In this document: piece by piece, positions 15,751 to 24,198 of the stretch
How the letters are laid out: the number at the start of each line of letters is the position of its first letter
Position numbering within the stretch: position 1 is the stretch's first letter
DNA from: NC2004 sp050874905
Lineage (GTDB): Bacteria > Bacillota > Clostridia > Lachnospirales > Lachnospiraceae
Direction: 5' to 3'
Assembly (NCBI GenBank): GCA_050874905.1
Contig: JBNMLP010000001.1
Coordinates: 62,001 to 126,000, forward strand
Length of the DNA stretch: 64,000 nucleotides
Notes under the pieces: model-generated
The model's input: the letters and a program-made list of their open reading frames with translations, nothing else
Told to the model about the DNA's origin: nothing
The model's database searches: none
Translations under genes and position numbers: made by a program

Positions 15751-16617
15751 ATGCTGTTACGGACACAGAGCGTGAGCACATCCTGGTCACAGGATACATT
15801 GGAACAATTGATGACACATGCGGTGAATACAGTCACCAAATATGGAATTAAGATCATTCTGGCATTATTATTTATCTGGATCGGTTTTAAGCTGACGAAC
15901 ATTTCCATTCGTCTGGTAAAAAAAGGATTTGAACGTCATAGTGTCGATCCTAGTGTAGTGGGATTTTTAGCTTCTTTATGCAGCATTTTATTAAGGGTGT
16001 TGATCCTTTTGACAGCAGCATCCGGGCTGGGAATTCAGGTGACGTCTTTTTTGACGGTACTTGGTTCCGCCAGTGTGGCTGTTGGTCTTGCTCTTCAGGG
16101 AAGCTTGTCTAATCTCGCGGGTGGTGTATTGATCCTTATTTTACGACCGTACCAGGTTGGTGATTATATCAAAACGGAAACAGCGGGAATTGAAGGTACG
16201 GTAAGCTCCATTGATATTTTTTATACGAGACTGCAAAGTATTGATAATCAAACGATCGTAATCCCGAACGGAAAGCTTACGAGCAGCAGCATTACCAATG
16301 TGACAAAGGCAAATGACCGACGCATTGACCTGACGGTGGACATTGCCTATGAGGCCGACATTAAAACGGCGAAAGAAGTCGTACAGCGTGTTATTCTGAA
16401 GGAGGAACGGGTGCAGAAAGACCAGCCCATGGATATCTTTGTGGACACATTGGGAGAGAGCAGTGTTGTACTGGGAATTCATGTATGGGTACGTACAGAG
16501 GATTATTGGAAAACAAGATGGGATTTATTAGAAGCGATGAAATATGCGCTGGATGAGGCATCAATTGAGATCCCATATCAGAAAGTAGATATTCATGTAA
16601 AGCAAGAACAGAATTGA
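15751..16617 (+). CDS. MscS-type small mechanosensitive channel
   Basis: A 288-residue membrane protein, the usual length for MscS, which opens under membrane tension to release solutes. Three N-terminal hydrophobic segments are seen (about 30-50, 68-90 and 95-135). The pore helix TM3 has the Gly/Ala-rich signature GSASVAVGLALQGSLSNLAGGVLIL, then the beta domain start RPYQVGDYIK and IDNQTIVIPNGKL. A cytoplasmic alpha/beta part completes the protein. It follows the GlgB-like gene by 29 bases and is followed 19 bases later by a CBS-domain gene, so the cluster is probably cotranscribed. Confidence 0.92.
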   Translation: MLLRTQSVSTSWSQDTLEQLMTHAVNTVTKYGIKIILALLFIWIGFKLTNISIRLVKKGFERHSVDPSVVGFLASLCSILLRVLILLTAASGLGIQVTSFLTVLGSASVAVGLALQGSLSNLAGGVLILILRPYQVGDYIKTETAGIEGTVSSIDIFYTRLQSIDNQTIVIPNGKLTSSSITNVTKANDRRIDLTVDIAYEADIKTAKEVVQRVILKEERVQKDQPMDIFVDTLGESSVVLGIHVWVRTEDYWKTRWDLLEAMKYALDEASIEIPYQKVDIHVKQEQN

Positions 16618-16636
16618 GGAAGAAAGGTAGAGTACA

Positions 16637-17050
16637 ATGAATATTTTGTTTTTTTTGACACCGAAAAGTGAAGTTGCCTATATTCACAGTGATAATTCGC
16701 TTGAGAAAGCATTGCAGAAGATGGAGCAGTTTCAGTATTCTGCGGTACCAATGATCGATCGGAAGGGACATTATGTCGGTACGATAACCGAAGGAGATGC
16801 CATGTGGTATATCAGAAACCGTGAATTGTGGTCGAAGGATCTTCATAAAATACCGGTAATGGAAGTACACCGCCGTATGGACAATAAGGCGGTATCAGTG
16901 GGAGCGGATATTGAAGATCTTGTAGCGGCTTCCATGAATCAGAATTTTATTCCGGTTGTGGATGATGACGAAACCTTTATCGGTATTGTAAAGCGTCGGG
17001 ACATTATTGAATATTGTTTTAAGCAGATGCACAAAAACGGGGAGAAATAA
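16637..17050 (+). CDS. Tandem CBS-domain protein
   Basis: A 137-residue cytoplasmic protein made of a CBS pair, a module that usually senses adenine nucleotides. The first CBS runs to about residue 60 (EKALQKMEQFQYSAVPMIDR, GHYVGTITEGDAMWYI) and the second about 75-130 (IEDLVAASMNQNFIPVVDD, FIGIVKRRDIIEYC). There is no other domain, so it would act by binding a partner. The adjacent MscS channel is a reasonable candidate, since CBS modules often gate channels, but that link is inference from position only. Confidence 0.85.
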   Translation: MNILFFLTPKSEVAYIHSDNSLEKALQKMEQFQYSAVPMIDRKGHYVGTITEGDAMWYIRNRELWSKDLHKIPVMEVHRRMDNKAVSVGADIEDLVAASMNQNFIPVVDDDETFIGIVKRRDIIEYCFKQMHKNGEK

Positions 17051-17080
17051 GACATTCTTTGCGGAAACGGGGGATGGGGC

Positions 17081-18316
17081 ATGGATATATTAAAGACATT
17101 ACAACAAAAAAGAGAAGTCAATCGGGGGCAGCAGCACCCGTTGTCTTCTCTTTCTTTAAACGATCGGTATCTTTACTGCTTTGGACTGGCGATCCTTGCC
17201 AAAGGAAACATCAAGACAATGGAGGAGCTGGCGATTCCATTTGAAACGATCTGTGAGGCTCTTTCGATACCGAAGGATACTGTTCAGGAGTATGCGAATG
17301 AAGTGCAGCAGCACTTTGATGAGATGCTTGAGCGCCTGATTGCTTTTCTGATGGTGGAAAAAAAGCGGCGTTTCTGCTTTTTTATTGATCTATTAAAGCT
17401 AAAAGAATATGCGAATCTGGGGCATTATTACTGCGAAGAAGTGATCTCCTATTTTTTAAGTATTTTAAAGCTGGAACCGGAATACAAACATTTTTTTATC
17501 CGTTTTTTGCAGATGGCGGAGCAGGGAAACAGCGAAGCGGCACATCAGCTTTTGGCAGAGCTGGAGCAAAATTATGAAAAAGTAGGAGTAGAGCTGCTTC
17601 AATATATGAACCCGCTCTATGTGGAAACAGAGGAGTATGAGGAGCTTCATTTAACGGATGGCGGCATTTTCAGAATGGAGTGCCCGGTGAAGGTGCGTGG
17701 TGATATCCGGGTTGAAAATGGGAGCCGGTTGTATATAAAAAATGCGCATCTGACGCTGGGTGGGACGTTGTATGTTGACAATGCAGTTGTAAAAATTCAT
17801 AATTCCACGGTGGAAACAACAGAGGATAGGACAGGAACATATTTATTTCTGCTTTCTAACATCCATCAGTTTGAAGTGACAAAAAGCAAGTTCCTTTTGC
17901 AGCATCAGCTTGGTGGAATCTGTCAGGATTCCGGACAGCTGCGGATTTGTGACAGTGAGATCATGGATGCGAAAAGTCAGGCGGCACTTCAATTTTCAGG
18001 CGAACAGATGCTGTTAAAGAATGTGCGGTTTTCCGATTGTAAAAATGGGGGCATAAAGCTTTTGCAAAAAGCGGCTGCTATTATTGAAGATTGCCGGTTC
18101 ACGGACTGCTTTTGTGAACAGGGTGGTGCAGTCTATGGTGCGTCCAGTGCGCCGGTTACGATCACAGGATGTGAATTTGAACGGTGCAGGGCAAAGTATT
18201 TGGGGGATGCCATTTACTTTACCTATAAACGATATGGGCAGGAGGTTTCCAACTGTTATTTTGATGAAACGAAGCGGGCGTTGTTTAATGTTTGTGACCG
18301 AAAGAAGCTTTTATAA
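17081..18316 (+). CDS. Helical-domain/beta-helix protein, first of a pair
   Basis: A 411-residue protein with no named family recognised. Residues 1-190 are mostly helical (for example RFCFFIDLLKLKEYANLGH and HFFIRFLQMAEQGNSEAAHQ), vaguely like a TerB-type fold. Residues 195-405 are short repeats typical of a right-handed beta-helix: VENGSRLYIKNAHLTLGG, LLKNVRFSDCKNGGIKLL, IIEDCRFTDCFCEQGGAVYG, VTITGCEFERCRA. Such folds occur in pectate lyases, but also in binding scaffolds. No signal peptide or membrane segment is seen, so it should be cytoplasmic, unusual for a beta-helix. The same design is in the next gene, 20 bases downstream. A role in protein scaffolding is conjecture. Confidence 0.6.
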   Translation: MDILKTLQQKREVNRGQQHPLSSLSLNDRYLYCFGLAILAKGNIKTMEELAIPFETICEALSIPKDTVQEYANEVQQHFDEMLERLIAFLMVEKKRRFCFFIDLLKLKEYANLGHYYCEEVISYFLSILKLEPEYKHFFIRFLQMAEQGNSEAAHQLLAELEQNYEKVGVELLQYMNPLYVETEEYEELHLTDGGIFRMECPVKVRGDIRVENGSRLYIKNAHLTLGGTLYVDNAVVKIHNSTVETTEDRTGTYLFLLSNIHQFEVTKSKFLLQHQLGGICQDSGQLRICDSEIMDAKSQAALQFSGEQMLLKNVRFSDCKNGGIKLLQKAAAIIEDCRFTDCFCEQGGAVYGASSAPVTITGCEFERCRAKYLGDAIYFTYKRYGQEVSNCYFDETKRALFNVCDRKKLL

Positions 18317-18336
18317 AAGGGAATTGGGATGGTAGT

Positions 18337-20172
18337 ATGAAGTCAACTTTAATGCGCTTAAAAGAAAAAACAAAAACACTGCTTTCTCCAAAGCATGCTT
18401 TTTTGATGCGCCCTTTAGCGTTCCGGCGCTGGTATGCGGCGGCAATCCTGCTGCAGACACAGCTCAGTGAAGAGATTAGTCCAACGGATAATTTTGAATT
18501 GCTCCGTTTGTTTACCTTTGGTCTGCATTTGCAAAAAGAAGATGTAAAACAGGTGATACTTCTTGCTTCACAGAGGGAGAAAGTGCTAAACCATATTTTG
18601 GAGATGCTTACGACACCGCTGGATCAATTGTTATTTTTGCTCGATCTTTTTACGATGTCCTATACCGGAATACAGTTTGGTGAGAAGGAAGTGCAGGCGG
18701 TAGAAATTTATGCAGAGTTGTTTCATATTCCGTCCGTTCAGGTGATGTTGCTGCGGCAGCTGATCAAAGCGGCAATGGATGGGGATTGTGAGACATGCAT
18801 GAAATTGTATGCCAATATGAAGCAGTTGAAAATGGAGCTTACCGTAGAACATATCCGCTACTATATTCCGCAACTTTCCTATGTAGTTGTGATAGAAAAT
18901 GATTTCTTTGCGCCGGGGAAGGATGTGGAACTCAGTGGACAGTGCGAGATCAGGAAGCCGCTTACAATCCCAAGGGGATGCCATGTAACGATTCACGATG
19001 CCAGAATTTTGTGGAGTGCTCCGCTGATATTTGAAGGAGCGTCATTTACGTTGTCAGATTGTGAGATAGAAGGAAATGCTTCGATGAAAGCACCTCTGCT
19101 TACGGTAACATCAGAAGCACAGGTAAGACTGGATCATGTGAAAGCCTATTGCCATAACTATTGTGGAGTACTTTGGCAGGAAAAGGGAAGCCTTACCGTT
19201 GAAGCGTGTGAGTGTTATGAAACAAACCGGGAGAGTGCAATTTATTTCCGGGGGAAATCTGCGGTGATAGAGAATTCCCACTTTGAAGATTGTTATACAG
19301 CAGAGGATGGGGCGGCCCTTCGTTTGCTTGCGGAGGAAGAGGGGCAGATTGCGGACTGTCGTTTTTTACGCTGTATGGCGAAACGTGGAGGGGCAGTATT
19401 TACGATGGCTCCGGTTATGGTGGCAAAATGTGTGTTTGAGCAGTGCCATGCGATGGAACTGGCAAACAGTTTATACTATGTAGGACTGGCAGAACGATAC
19501 ATAAAGCTGCCTTATACGGCGAAAGAGAGGTCAGGCTGCAAAGAGGAGATTGTACAGGAAATCTGGGAGCCGGAAGATCTTGCAGCGTTAGGAGAGATTC
19601 ATTACCCGGTATATTTTGCAAAGGGGGCTTCGTTTGCCCGGCATCAGTCGATCACTGCACAGCATGTGACATTTTATCTTGGGGAGCCGCTTCATTCCAC
19701 TGGAGAGGTCAGGCTTCTGGACGTGACAGTTATTCCATATGGGTTGAAAGGAAAAGATCTTTGGGATATTGCAAACGGCAGCCAGTTTTATGCCGAGCAG
19801 TGTGAGTTTGAAGGAGGAGAAGAACATGGCATTTTTTATGCCACGGGTACCAGCCTGACACTTACGGATTGTCTGATCCGTGATACGGGCGGAGGAAGAG
19901 CGGTATACAATTCTTTGGATCTTTCTTGTGAACGCACAGTGTTTAGCAATTGTATGGGGGGAGCGGTATATGGAAGCCGTGCCAGGATCAAAGACTGTAT
20001 CTTTTTAAATTGCAGGGAAGATAAGGGGGCTGGTGTTTATCTGGCTGGCAATAAAGGATATATTAAAAATTGTGTGTTTGACCGCTGTATTGCAAGTTTT
20101 AGCGACGGGGGCATCAGTACCTTTGGAAATTATCAGGTATATGACTGTCGTTTTATCGAATGTGAACCATAA
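18337..20172 (+). CDS. Helical-domain/beta-helix protein, second of a pair
   Basis: A 611-residue paralogue of the preceding protein. The N-terminal 180 residues are helical and more TerB-like than in its neighbour (LLFLLDLFTMSYTGIQFGEKEVQAVEIYAELF with no long acid chains). From about 185 to the end there are many short beta-helix turns rich in C-x-F/E and N/D-G-G patterns (VIENSHFEDCYTAEDGAALR, IADCRFLRCMAKRGGAVFT, CIFLNCREDKGAGVYLAG, GYIKNCVFDRCIASFSDGGI). Many cysteines recur at matching turn positions, suggesting an inward-facing Cys ladder. No export signal. It ends at a bidirectional terminator, so it is the last gene of the cluster that starts with DUF1015. Confidence 0.6.
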   Translation: MKSTLMRLKEKTKTLLSPKHAFLMRPLAFRRWYAAAILLQTQLSEEISPTDNFELLRLFTFGLHLQKEDVKQVILLASQREKVLNHILEMLTTPLDQLLFLLDLFTMSYTGIQFGEKEVQAVEIYAELFHIPSVQVMLLRQLIKAAMDGDCETCMKLYANMKQLKMELTVEHIRYYIPQLSYVVVIENDFFAPGKDVELSGQCEIRKPLTIPRGCHVTIHDARILWSAPLIFEGASFTLSDCEIEGNASMKAPLLTVTSEAQVRLDHVKAYCHNYCGVLWQEKGSLTVEACECYETNRESAIYFRGKSAVIENSHFEDCYTAEDGAALRLLAEEEGQIADCRFLRCMAKRGGAVFTMAPVMVAKCVFEQCHAMELANSLYYVGLAERYIKLPYTAKERSGCKEEIVQEIWEPEDLAALGEIHYPVYFAKGASFARHQSITAQHVTFYLGEPLHSTGEVRLLDVTVIPYGLKGKDLWDIANGSQFYAEQCEFEGGEEHGIFYATGTSLTLTDCLIRDTGGGRAVYNSLDLSCERTVFSNCMGGAVYGSRARIKDCIFLNCREDKGAGVYLAGNKGYIKNCVFDRCIASFSDGGISTFGNYQVYDCRFIECEP

Positions 20173-20202
20173 AAAGAGGAAGCCTCATAAGCTTCCTCTT
20201 TT
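20172..20202. terminator. Bidirectional terminator between convergent genes
   Basis: AAAAGAGGAAGC (20172-20183) pairs with GCTTCCTCTTTT (20191-20202), loop of seven. Both ends carry A/T runs, so it can serve the beta-helix gene (+) and the CorC-type gene (-). Confidence 0.88.
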
Positions 20203-20212
20203 CTCTTGGTGG

Positions 20213-21475
20213 TTAATAATGTTCCCCTTCTAAGATGGTGATCTGAACTCGTTGGATGCGGTTTTTCTCCATCTGTGTCACCTTAAAGATCAAATTACCT
20301 TCGGTTGCAATCTCGCCAACTTTTGGAAAATGATCTAATAATTCAATGATGTGTCCTCCCAGAGAATCGTATTCGTCGGAGTGCAGATCGATATTTAACG
20401 CATCGTTGACATCATCTAAACGCATACTGCCCTCTACTTCGTATTGGTTTTTGGTCAGCACGATAATATCATTTTCTTCTTCCTTATCGTATTCATCCCG
20501 CAATTCACCTACGATCTCTTCCAGAAGATCTTCTATTGTGACCAGACCGGAAATGGCTCCATATTCGTCTAGTACGATCGCCATATTGCTGTCTGCATTT
20601 CTCAAGATTGCCATCAGATCAGAGGTTTTCTGATATTCTGTGGTGAAATAAGGTTCCCAGAGCAGCTCTTTGAGCGGCTTGTCAGAATGTTTGTAGGAAA
20701 CTTCGTAAAACAGGTCTTTGATATTTAACACACCAATGATATTGTCAGACGAATCTTCATAAACTGGCATTCTTGTATATTTATGTTCCGCATAAAGAGC
20801 GATGATCTCATCATAGGAATCTTTGACATCCACGCAGACCATATCCACGCGTGGTGTCATGACGTCACTGACGGTGCGGTCACCAAAATCAAACACGTTG
20901 TTGATCATCTGACGTTCTTCTTTTTCAATGACACCTTCCTCATGGCTCTCATCTACTAAAAGTCGCAGCTCTTTTTCTGTCATGATCTGCCGTTTGGACG
21001 GATTGATATGAAGCAGGAATAGGATTCCGTCTGTAATTTTATTTAAGATCCAGATGACCGGTGTCAGAATATAAAATAAAAATAAAACGACTGGGGCATA
21101 AAGCAAGGAGAGTTTCTCCGTATACGTGGTTGCCAGTGTTTTTGGGGTGATCTCTCCAAAGATCAGGATCAAAAGTGTCAAAATTCCGGTTGCAATACCG
21201 GTGGCGTAGCCGCCAAGCTGGCTTACCAGTACCGTGGTAATGGAGGAAGCAGACAGATTGGCAATATTATTTCCAATCAGGATCGTGCTCAAAAGCTTGC
21301 TTGGGTTGTCGATCAGTTTCAACACCCACAAAGCCCGCTTGTTGCCATCCTGTGCCAGTGTCATCATTTTCGTACGGCTGACCATGGTAAGGGCAGTTTC
21401 CGCAGAGGAAAAGAAGCCGGATAAAATAAGCAGAAATACTAAAACAACGAGTAACGGAATGGAACTTGCGTCCAA
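20213..21475 (-). CDS. CNNM/HlyC-CorC family transporter-like protein
   Basis: A 420-residue protein of the CNNM/CorC family, linked to divalent cation (Mg2+/Co2+) transport. Domains in order: DUF21/CNNM membrane region with about four hydrophobic segments (residues 5-155, GFFSSAETALTMV and IFGEITPKTLA motifs), a CBS pair (VMTPRVDMVCVDV; MAIVLDEYGAISGLVTIEDLLEE), and the C-terminal CorC_HlyC domain (EVEGSMRLDDVNDAL, DSLGGHIIELLDHFP). The frame opens with a TTG at 21484 directly next to AGGGAG; the next in-frame TTG at 21475 is nine bases from that site and is preferred. Cation and direction are uncertain for bacterial CNNM proteins. An ABC-F gene lies upstream on the same strand. Confidence 0.88.
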   Translation of the reverse strand: MDASSIPLLVVLVFLLILSGFFSSAETALTMVSRTKMMTLAQDGNKRALWVLKLIDNPSKLLSTILIGNNIANLSASSITTVLVSQLGGYATGIATGILTLLILIFGEITPKTLATTYTEKLSLLYAPVVLFLFYILTPVIWILNKITDGILFLLHINPSKRQIMTEKELRLLVDESHEEGVIEKEERQMINNVFDFGDRTVSDVMTPRVDMVCVDVKDSYDEIIALYAEHKYTRMPVYEDSSDNIIGVLNIKDLFYEVSYKHSDKPLKELLWEPYFTTEYQKTSDLMAILRNADSNMAIVLDEYGAISGLVTIEDLLEEIVGELRDEYDKEEENDIIVLTKNQYEVEGSMRLDDVNDALNIDLHSDEYDSLGGHIIELLDHFPKVGEIATEGNLIFKVTQMEKNRIQRVQITILEGEHY

Positions 21476-21508
21476 ATAAATCAACTCCCTTATAAAATAT
21501 ATGTGTGA

Positions 21509-23143
21509 TTAGTCATCTTCCTCGTCAGAAGCCATATTCATGACCTGACGTTTTCTGGCCAGCTCATCATTTTCCAGATATTCATCATAAGTGGTTACCT
21601 TGTCGATCAGTCCCTGAGGAGTGATCTCCATAATACGGTTTGCGGTTGTCTGTACAAACTGGTGATCCTGACAGGTGAATAAGGTTACTCCTGAGAATTT
21701 GATCAATGCATTATTTAACGCGGTGATGGATTCCATATCAAGGTGGTTGGTCGGCTGGTCAAACAGCAGAACGTTGGCACCGCTGATCATCATTTTGCTT
21801 AACAGGCAGCGTACCTTTTCTCCACCGGAGAGTACTTTTACTTTTTTCACACCGTCATCTCCGGCAAATAACATACGACCTAAGAAGCCTCTGACATAAG
21901 TGGCATCCTTCTCCTCCGAAAACTGGGTGAGCCAGTCTACGATCGTGTCGTCACAATCAAAATCCTTTGTATTATCCACTGGGAAATAGGCCTGTGTCGT
22001 AGTAACACCCCATTTGTATGTTCCACTGTCCGGCTCTAATTCTCCAGCCAGAATCTTAAATAATGTAGTGGTTGCGATCGTGTTTGGACCTACAAAAGCA
22101 ATCTTGTCTTCGCGTCCTACGGTGAAGGAAATATCATCAAGTACCTTTTCTCCATCGATTGTTTTGGAAATGTGCTCTACCGTTAATACTTCATTTCCAA
22201 TCTCACGGTTCGGACGGAAATCAATATATGGATAACGACGGCTGCTCGGGCGCATATCATCAAGCTGGATCTTTTCCAGCGCACGTTTTCTGGAAGTAGC
22301 CTGTTTGGATTTGGAAGCGTTCGCAGAGAAACGCTGGATAAATTCCTGTAATTCCTTGATCTTTTCTTCCTTTTTCTTGTTGGCATCTTTCATCTGCTTG
22401 ATCATCAACTGGCTGGATTCATACCAGAAATCGTAGTTGCCGGCATAGAGCTGGATCTTTCCGTAATCAATATCCGCGATCATGGTACATACCTTGTTCA
22501 GAAAATAACGATCGTGGGATACTACAATTACAGTATTATCAAAGTTGATCAAAAATTCCTCTAACCATGCGATGGCGTCCAGATCCAAATGGTTGGTCGG
22601 CTCGTCCAAAAGAAGGATATCCGGATTGCCGAATAATGCCTGTGCCAGCAAAACCTTTACTTTCATATTACCGTCAAGATCAGCCATGCTGGTGTAATGA
22701 AAATCAGTAGGGATTCCAAGACCGTTTAACAGGGTAGCAGCATCAGATTCTGCTTCCCAACCGTTCATTGTGGCAAATTCTCCCTCTAACTCACTGGCTT
22801 TGATACCATCTTCCTCTGTAAAATCTTCTTTGGCATAGATGGCTTCCTTTTCCTTCATGATCTCATAAAGACGTTTATTTCCCATGATGACAGTGTCGAG
22901 TACAAGGTAGTCATCATATTTGAAATGATCCTGCTCCAGTACGGACAGACGCTCTCCAGGATCAATGATCACATCTCCATTTGTTGGCTCTAATTTACCG
23001 GATAAAATTTTCAAAAAGGTTGATTTGCCGGCACCATTTGCACCGATCAGACCGTAGCAGTTTCCGGCTGTAAATTTAATATTTACATCTTCAAATAACG
23101 CCTTTTTTCCCAGACGCAGGGTGATGTTGTTTGCACTAATCAT
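21509..23143 (-). CDS. ABC-F family ATPase with degenerate second nucleotide site
   Basis: A 544-residue soluble protein with two ABC ATPase domains and no membrane part, as in ABC-F factors that act on the ribosome; the closest architecture is YbiT/YkpA-like. The first domain is complete: Walker A GANGAGKST (34-42), Walker B ILLLDEPTNHLD (176-187), SHDR (209-212), though its signature reads DLDGNMKVKV. A linker helix rich in Lys/Glu follows (250-300). The second domain has LSGGEKVR (438-445) but its Walker A reads GPNTIATT without the Lys, the catalytic Glu is Gln (FDQPTNHLD, Q463), and the switch His is Gln (CQDH, Q492). ATG 23143 was chosen for its AGAGG site. It has its own promoter. Confidence 0.88.
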   Translation of the reverse strand: MISANNITLRLGKKALFEDVNIKFTAGNCYGLIGANGAGKSTFLKILSGKLEPTNGDVIIDPGERLSVLEQDHFKYDDYLVLDTVIMGNKRLYEIMKEKEAIYAKEDFTEEDGIKASELEGEFATMNGWEAESDAATLLNGLGIPTDFHYTSMADLDGNMKVKVLLAQALFGNPDILLLDEPTNHLDLDAIAWLEEFLINFDNTVIVVSHDRYFLNKVCTMIADIDYGKIQLYAGNYDFWYESSQLMIKQMKDANKKKEEKIKELQEFIQRFSANASKSKQATSRKRALEKIQLDDMRPSSRRYPYIDFRPNREIGNEVLTVEHISKTIDGEKVLDDISFTVGREDKIAFVGPNTIATTTLFKILAGELEPDSGTYKWGVTTTQAYFPVDNTKDFDCDDTIVDWLTQFSEEKDATYVRGFLGRMLFAGDDGVKKVKVLSGGEKVRCLLSKMMISGANVLLFDQPTNHLDMESITALNNALIKFSGVTLFTCQDHQFVQTTANRIMEITPQGLIDKVTTYDEYLENDELARKRQVMNMASDEEDD

Positions 23144-23176
23144 GATAAAACCTCTTTCTATTGCATAATCCTCTCC

Positions 23177-23205
23177 ATTGTATCGTATGAAGTCCCTGTT
23201 GACAA
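23177..23205 (-). promoter_or_regulatory. Sigma-A promoter of the ABC-F gene
   Basis: On the minus strand TTGTCA (23205-23200), 17 bases, TACAAT (23182-23177), about 30 bases before the start codon. Confidence 0.7.
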
Positions 23206-23236
23206 GGCTTTTTGCGAAAAAGAGAGGGCATTTTTC

Positions 23237-23280
23237 CACAAAAAAAGAGGATCCATAGCGGAGTATGAATCCTCTTTTTT
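23237..23280 (-). terminator. Terminator after the Cys-rich gene
   Basis: On the minus strand an A-rich arm ending GAGGATTCATAC pairs with GTATGGATCCTC (one mismatch) and is followed by a T-run; it starts next to the stop codon of the Cys-rich gene. Confidence 0.8.
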
Positions 23281-23281
23281 C

Positions 23282-23470
23282 TTAGAGTTGTTTTACGATC
23301 TCGTCATAAAGATCCAAACGGCAGTGTTCATCTGCTGCAAAATGTGTGCAGGTCTCACAACTTCTGACACAGCCGCAGCATGTGCTGTTTTTTGCGCTTT
23401 CTTTCTCAACCGGGCAGTATTCACTGCAACGGTCGGCGACTTTGCAATAGGTTTCTTCTGAACTTCTCAT
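23282..23470 (-). CDS. Small Cys-rich protein, possibly forespore-expressed
   Basis: A 62-residue protein with nine cysteines (9, 15, 19, 31, 32, 34, 38, 41, 50), in clusters such as CCGCVRSCETC, and several His/Asp residues. This pattern suggests metal binding (zinc or an Fe-S centre); no named family was recognised. A clear GGAGGTG ribosome binding site precedes the ATG and a terminator follows the stop, so it is a real single gene. The region in front contains GCATA-18-CATACTA, a full match to the sigma-G/sigma-F consensus, so expression in the forespore is likely. luxS lies upstream on the same strand. Confidence 0.7.
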   Translation of the reverse strand: MRSSEETYCKVADRCSEYCPVEKESAKNSTCCGCVRSCETCTHFAADEHCRLDLYDEIVKQL

Positions 23471-23512
23471 TTCGGCACCTCCCTATATTGTGTAGCAGAT
23501 TGCTACAACACT

Positions 23513-23542
23513 TAGTATGCGGGAAAGTGTCCTGAAATATGC
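23513..23542 (-). promoter_or_regulatory. Sigma-G/sigma-F-type promoter of the Cys-rich gene
   Basis: On the minus strand GCATA (23542-23538), an 18-base spacer, CATACTA (23519-23513). Compare the Bacillus sigma-G pattern GHATR-N18-CATNHTA; every defined base matches. It sits between the luxS stop and the Cys-rich start. A similar site precedes spoVA at 63183-63211. Confidence 0.6.
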
Positions 23543-23547
23543 ATGGT

Positions 23548-24027
23548 TTATTCCGGATAGAGAAGATTTTTTTCTGTGATATGATAAAGCGTTTCATCAA
23601 GGAAACGTTTGGCGTGGAATTTGGCCATAGAGAGATTTAAATCTAAATAATTGCCACAATCTCTTGGAGAAGCCCCAGGAACCTCACCTTCAAAATCACG
23701 GATAAATTCGTACATTTCTGTGATCAGTCCGACAATATCGCGGGATTCATAGTCGCCGGACAAAATGAGATAAAATCCGGTACGGCAGCCCATAGGACCA
23801 AAATAAATGGTTTTATCTGAAATTCCTTCTTTATTTCTTAGAAATGTTGCGCCTAAATGCTCGATAGTGTGGATTTCTGCGGTGTTCATAACCGGCTCTT
23901 TGTTCGGTCTTGTCATGCGCAGATCAAAGGTCGTTACCACAGTATCACCAACACGGTCTTTTCGCGATACATAAATGCCGCGGAGTAAGTCTAAATGATT
24001 TACTGTAAAACTGGCTATTTTTTCCAT
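23548..24027 (-). CDS. luxS: S-ribosylhomocysteine lyase
   Basis: A 159-residue enzyme that splits S-ribosylhomocysteine into homocysteine and DPD, the precursor of autoinducer-2; it acts in the activated methyl cycle. Metal ligands are present: H53 and H57 in HTIEH, C124 in PRDCGNY, plus E56 as general base and C81 in GCRTGFY. The length is standard for the family. It is a single gene with its own promoter. The pfs nucleosidase that makes its substrate is not in the window. Start ATG 24027 has an AGGGAGG site. Confidence 0.97.
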   Translation of the reverse strand: MEKIASFTVNHLDLLRGIYVSRKDRVGDTVVTTFDLRMTRPNKEPVMNTAEIHTIEHLGATFLRNKEGISDKTIYFGPMGCRTGFYLILSGDYESRDIVGLITEMYEFIRDFEGEVPGASPRDCGNYLDLNLSMAKFHAKRFLDETLYHITEKNLLYPE

Positions 24028-24068
24028 GAAAAAGCCTCCCTTAATTTAGTATTTTAGTTCTACGCACA

Positions 24069-24097
24069 AGTATACCCCAACAGAAAAAAGAAAACAA
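24069..24097 (-). promoter_or_regulatory. Sigma-A promoter of luxS
   Basis: On the minus strand TTGTTT (24097-24092), 17 bases, TATACT (24074-24069), 42 bases before the luxS start. Confidence 0.75.
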
Positions 24098-24149
24098 CTA
24101 TACAGCTGGAAAAACCAGGGCAGAATTCCGTGGAATGCATGAAAATTCC

Positions 24150-24178
24150 TTGAATTTATAAGTGCTGTATGGTATAGT
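24150..24178 (+). promoter_or_regulatory. Sigma-A promoter of gatCAB
   Basis: TTGAAT (24150-24155), 17 bases, TATAGT (24173-24178). It predicts transcription from near 24185 and so a leader of about 105 bases that contains the attenuator below. Confidence 0.75.
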
Positions 24179-24198
24179 AACAATGATTATGGAAGAAA

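Noticed and set aside
15399..15908. Minus-strand frame of 169 codons rich in Leu/Ser/Phe
   Set aside because: It is the complement of the Lys/Pro/Ala repeat tail of the GlgB-like gene; the apparent repeats come from that tail.
19443..19805. Plus-strand frame of 120 codons inside the second beta-helix gene
   Set aside because: It is an out-of-frame shadow within a well-supported coding region, with no ribosome binding site.
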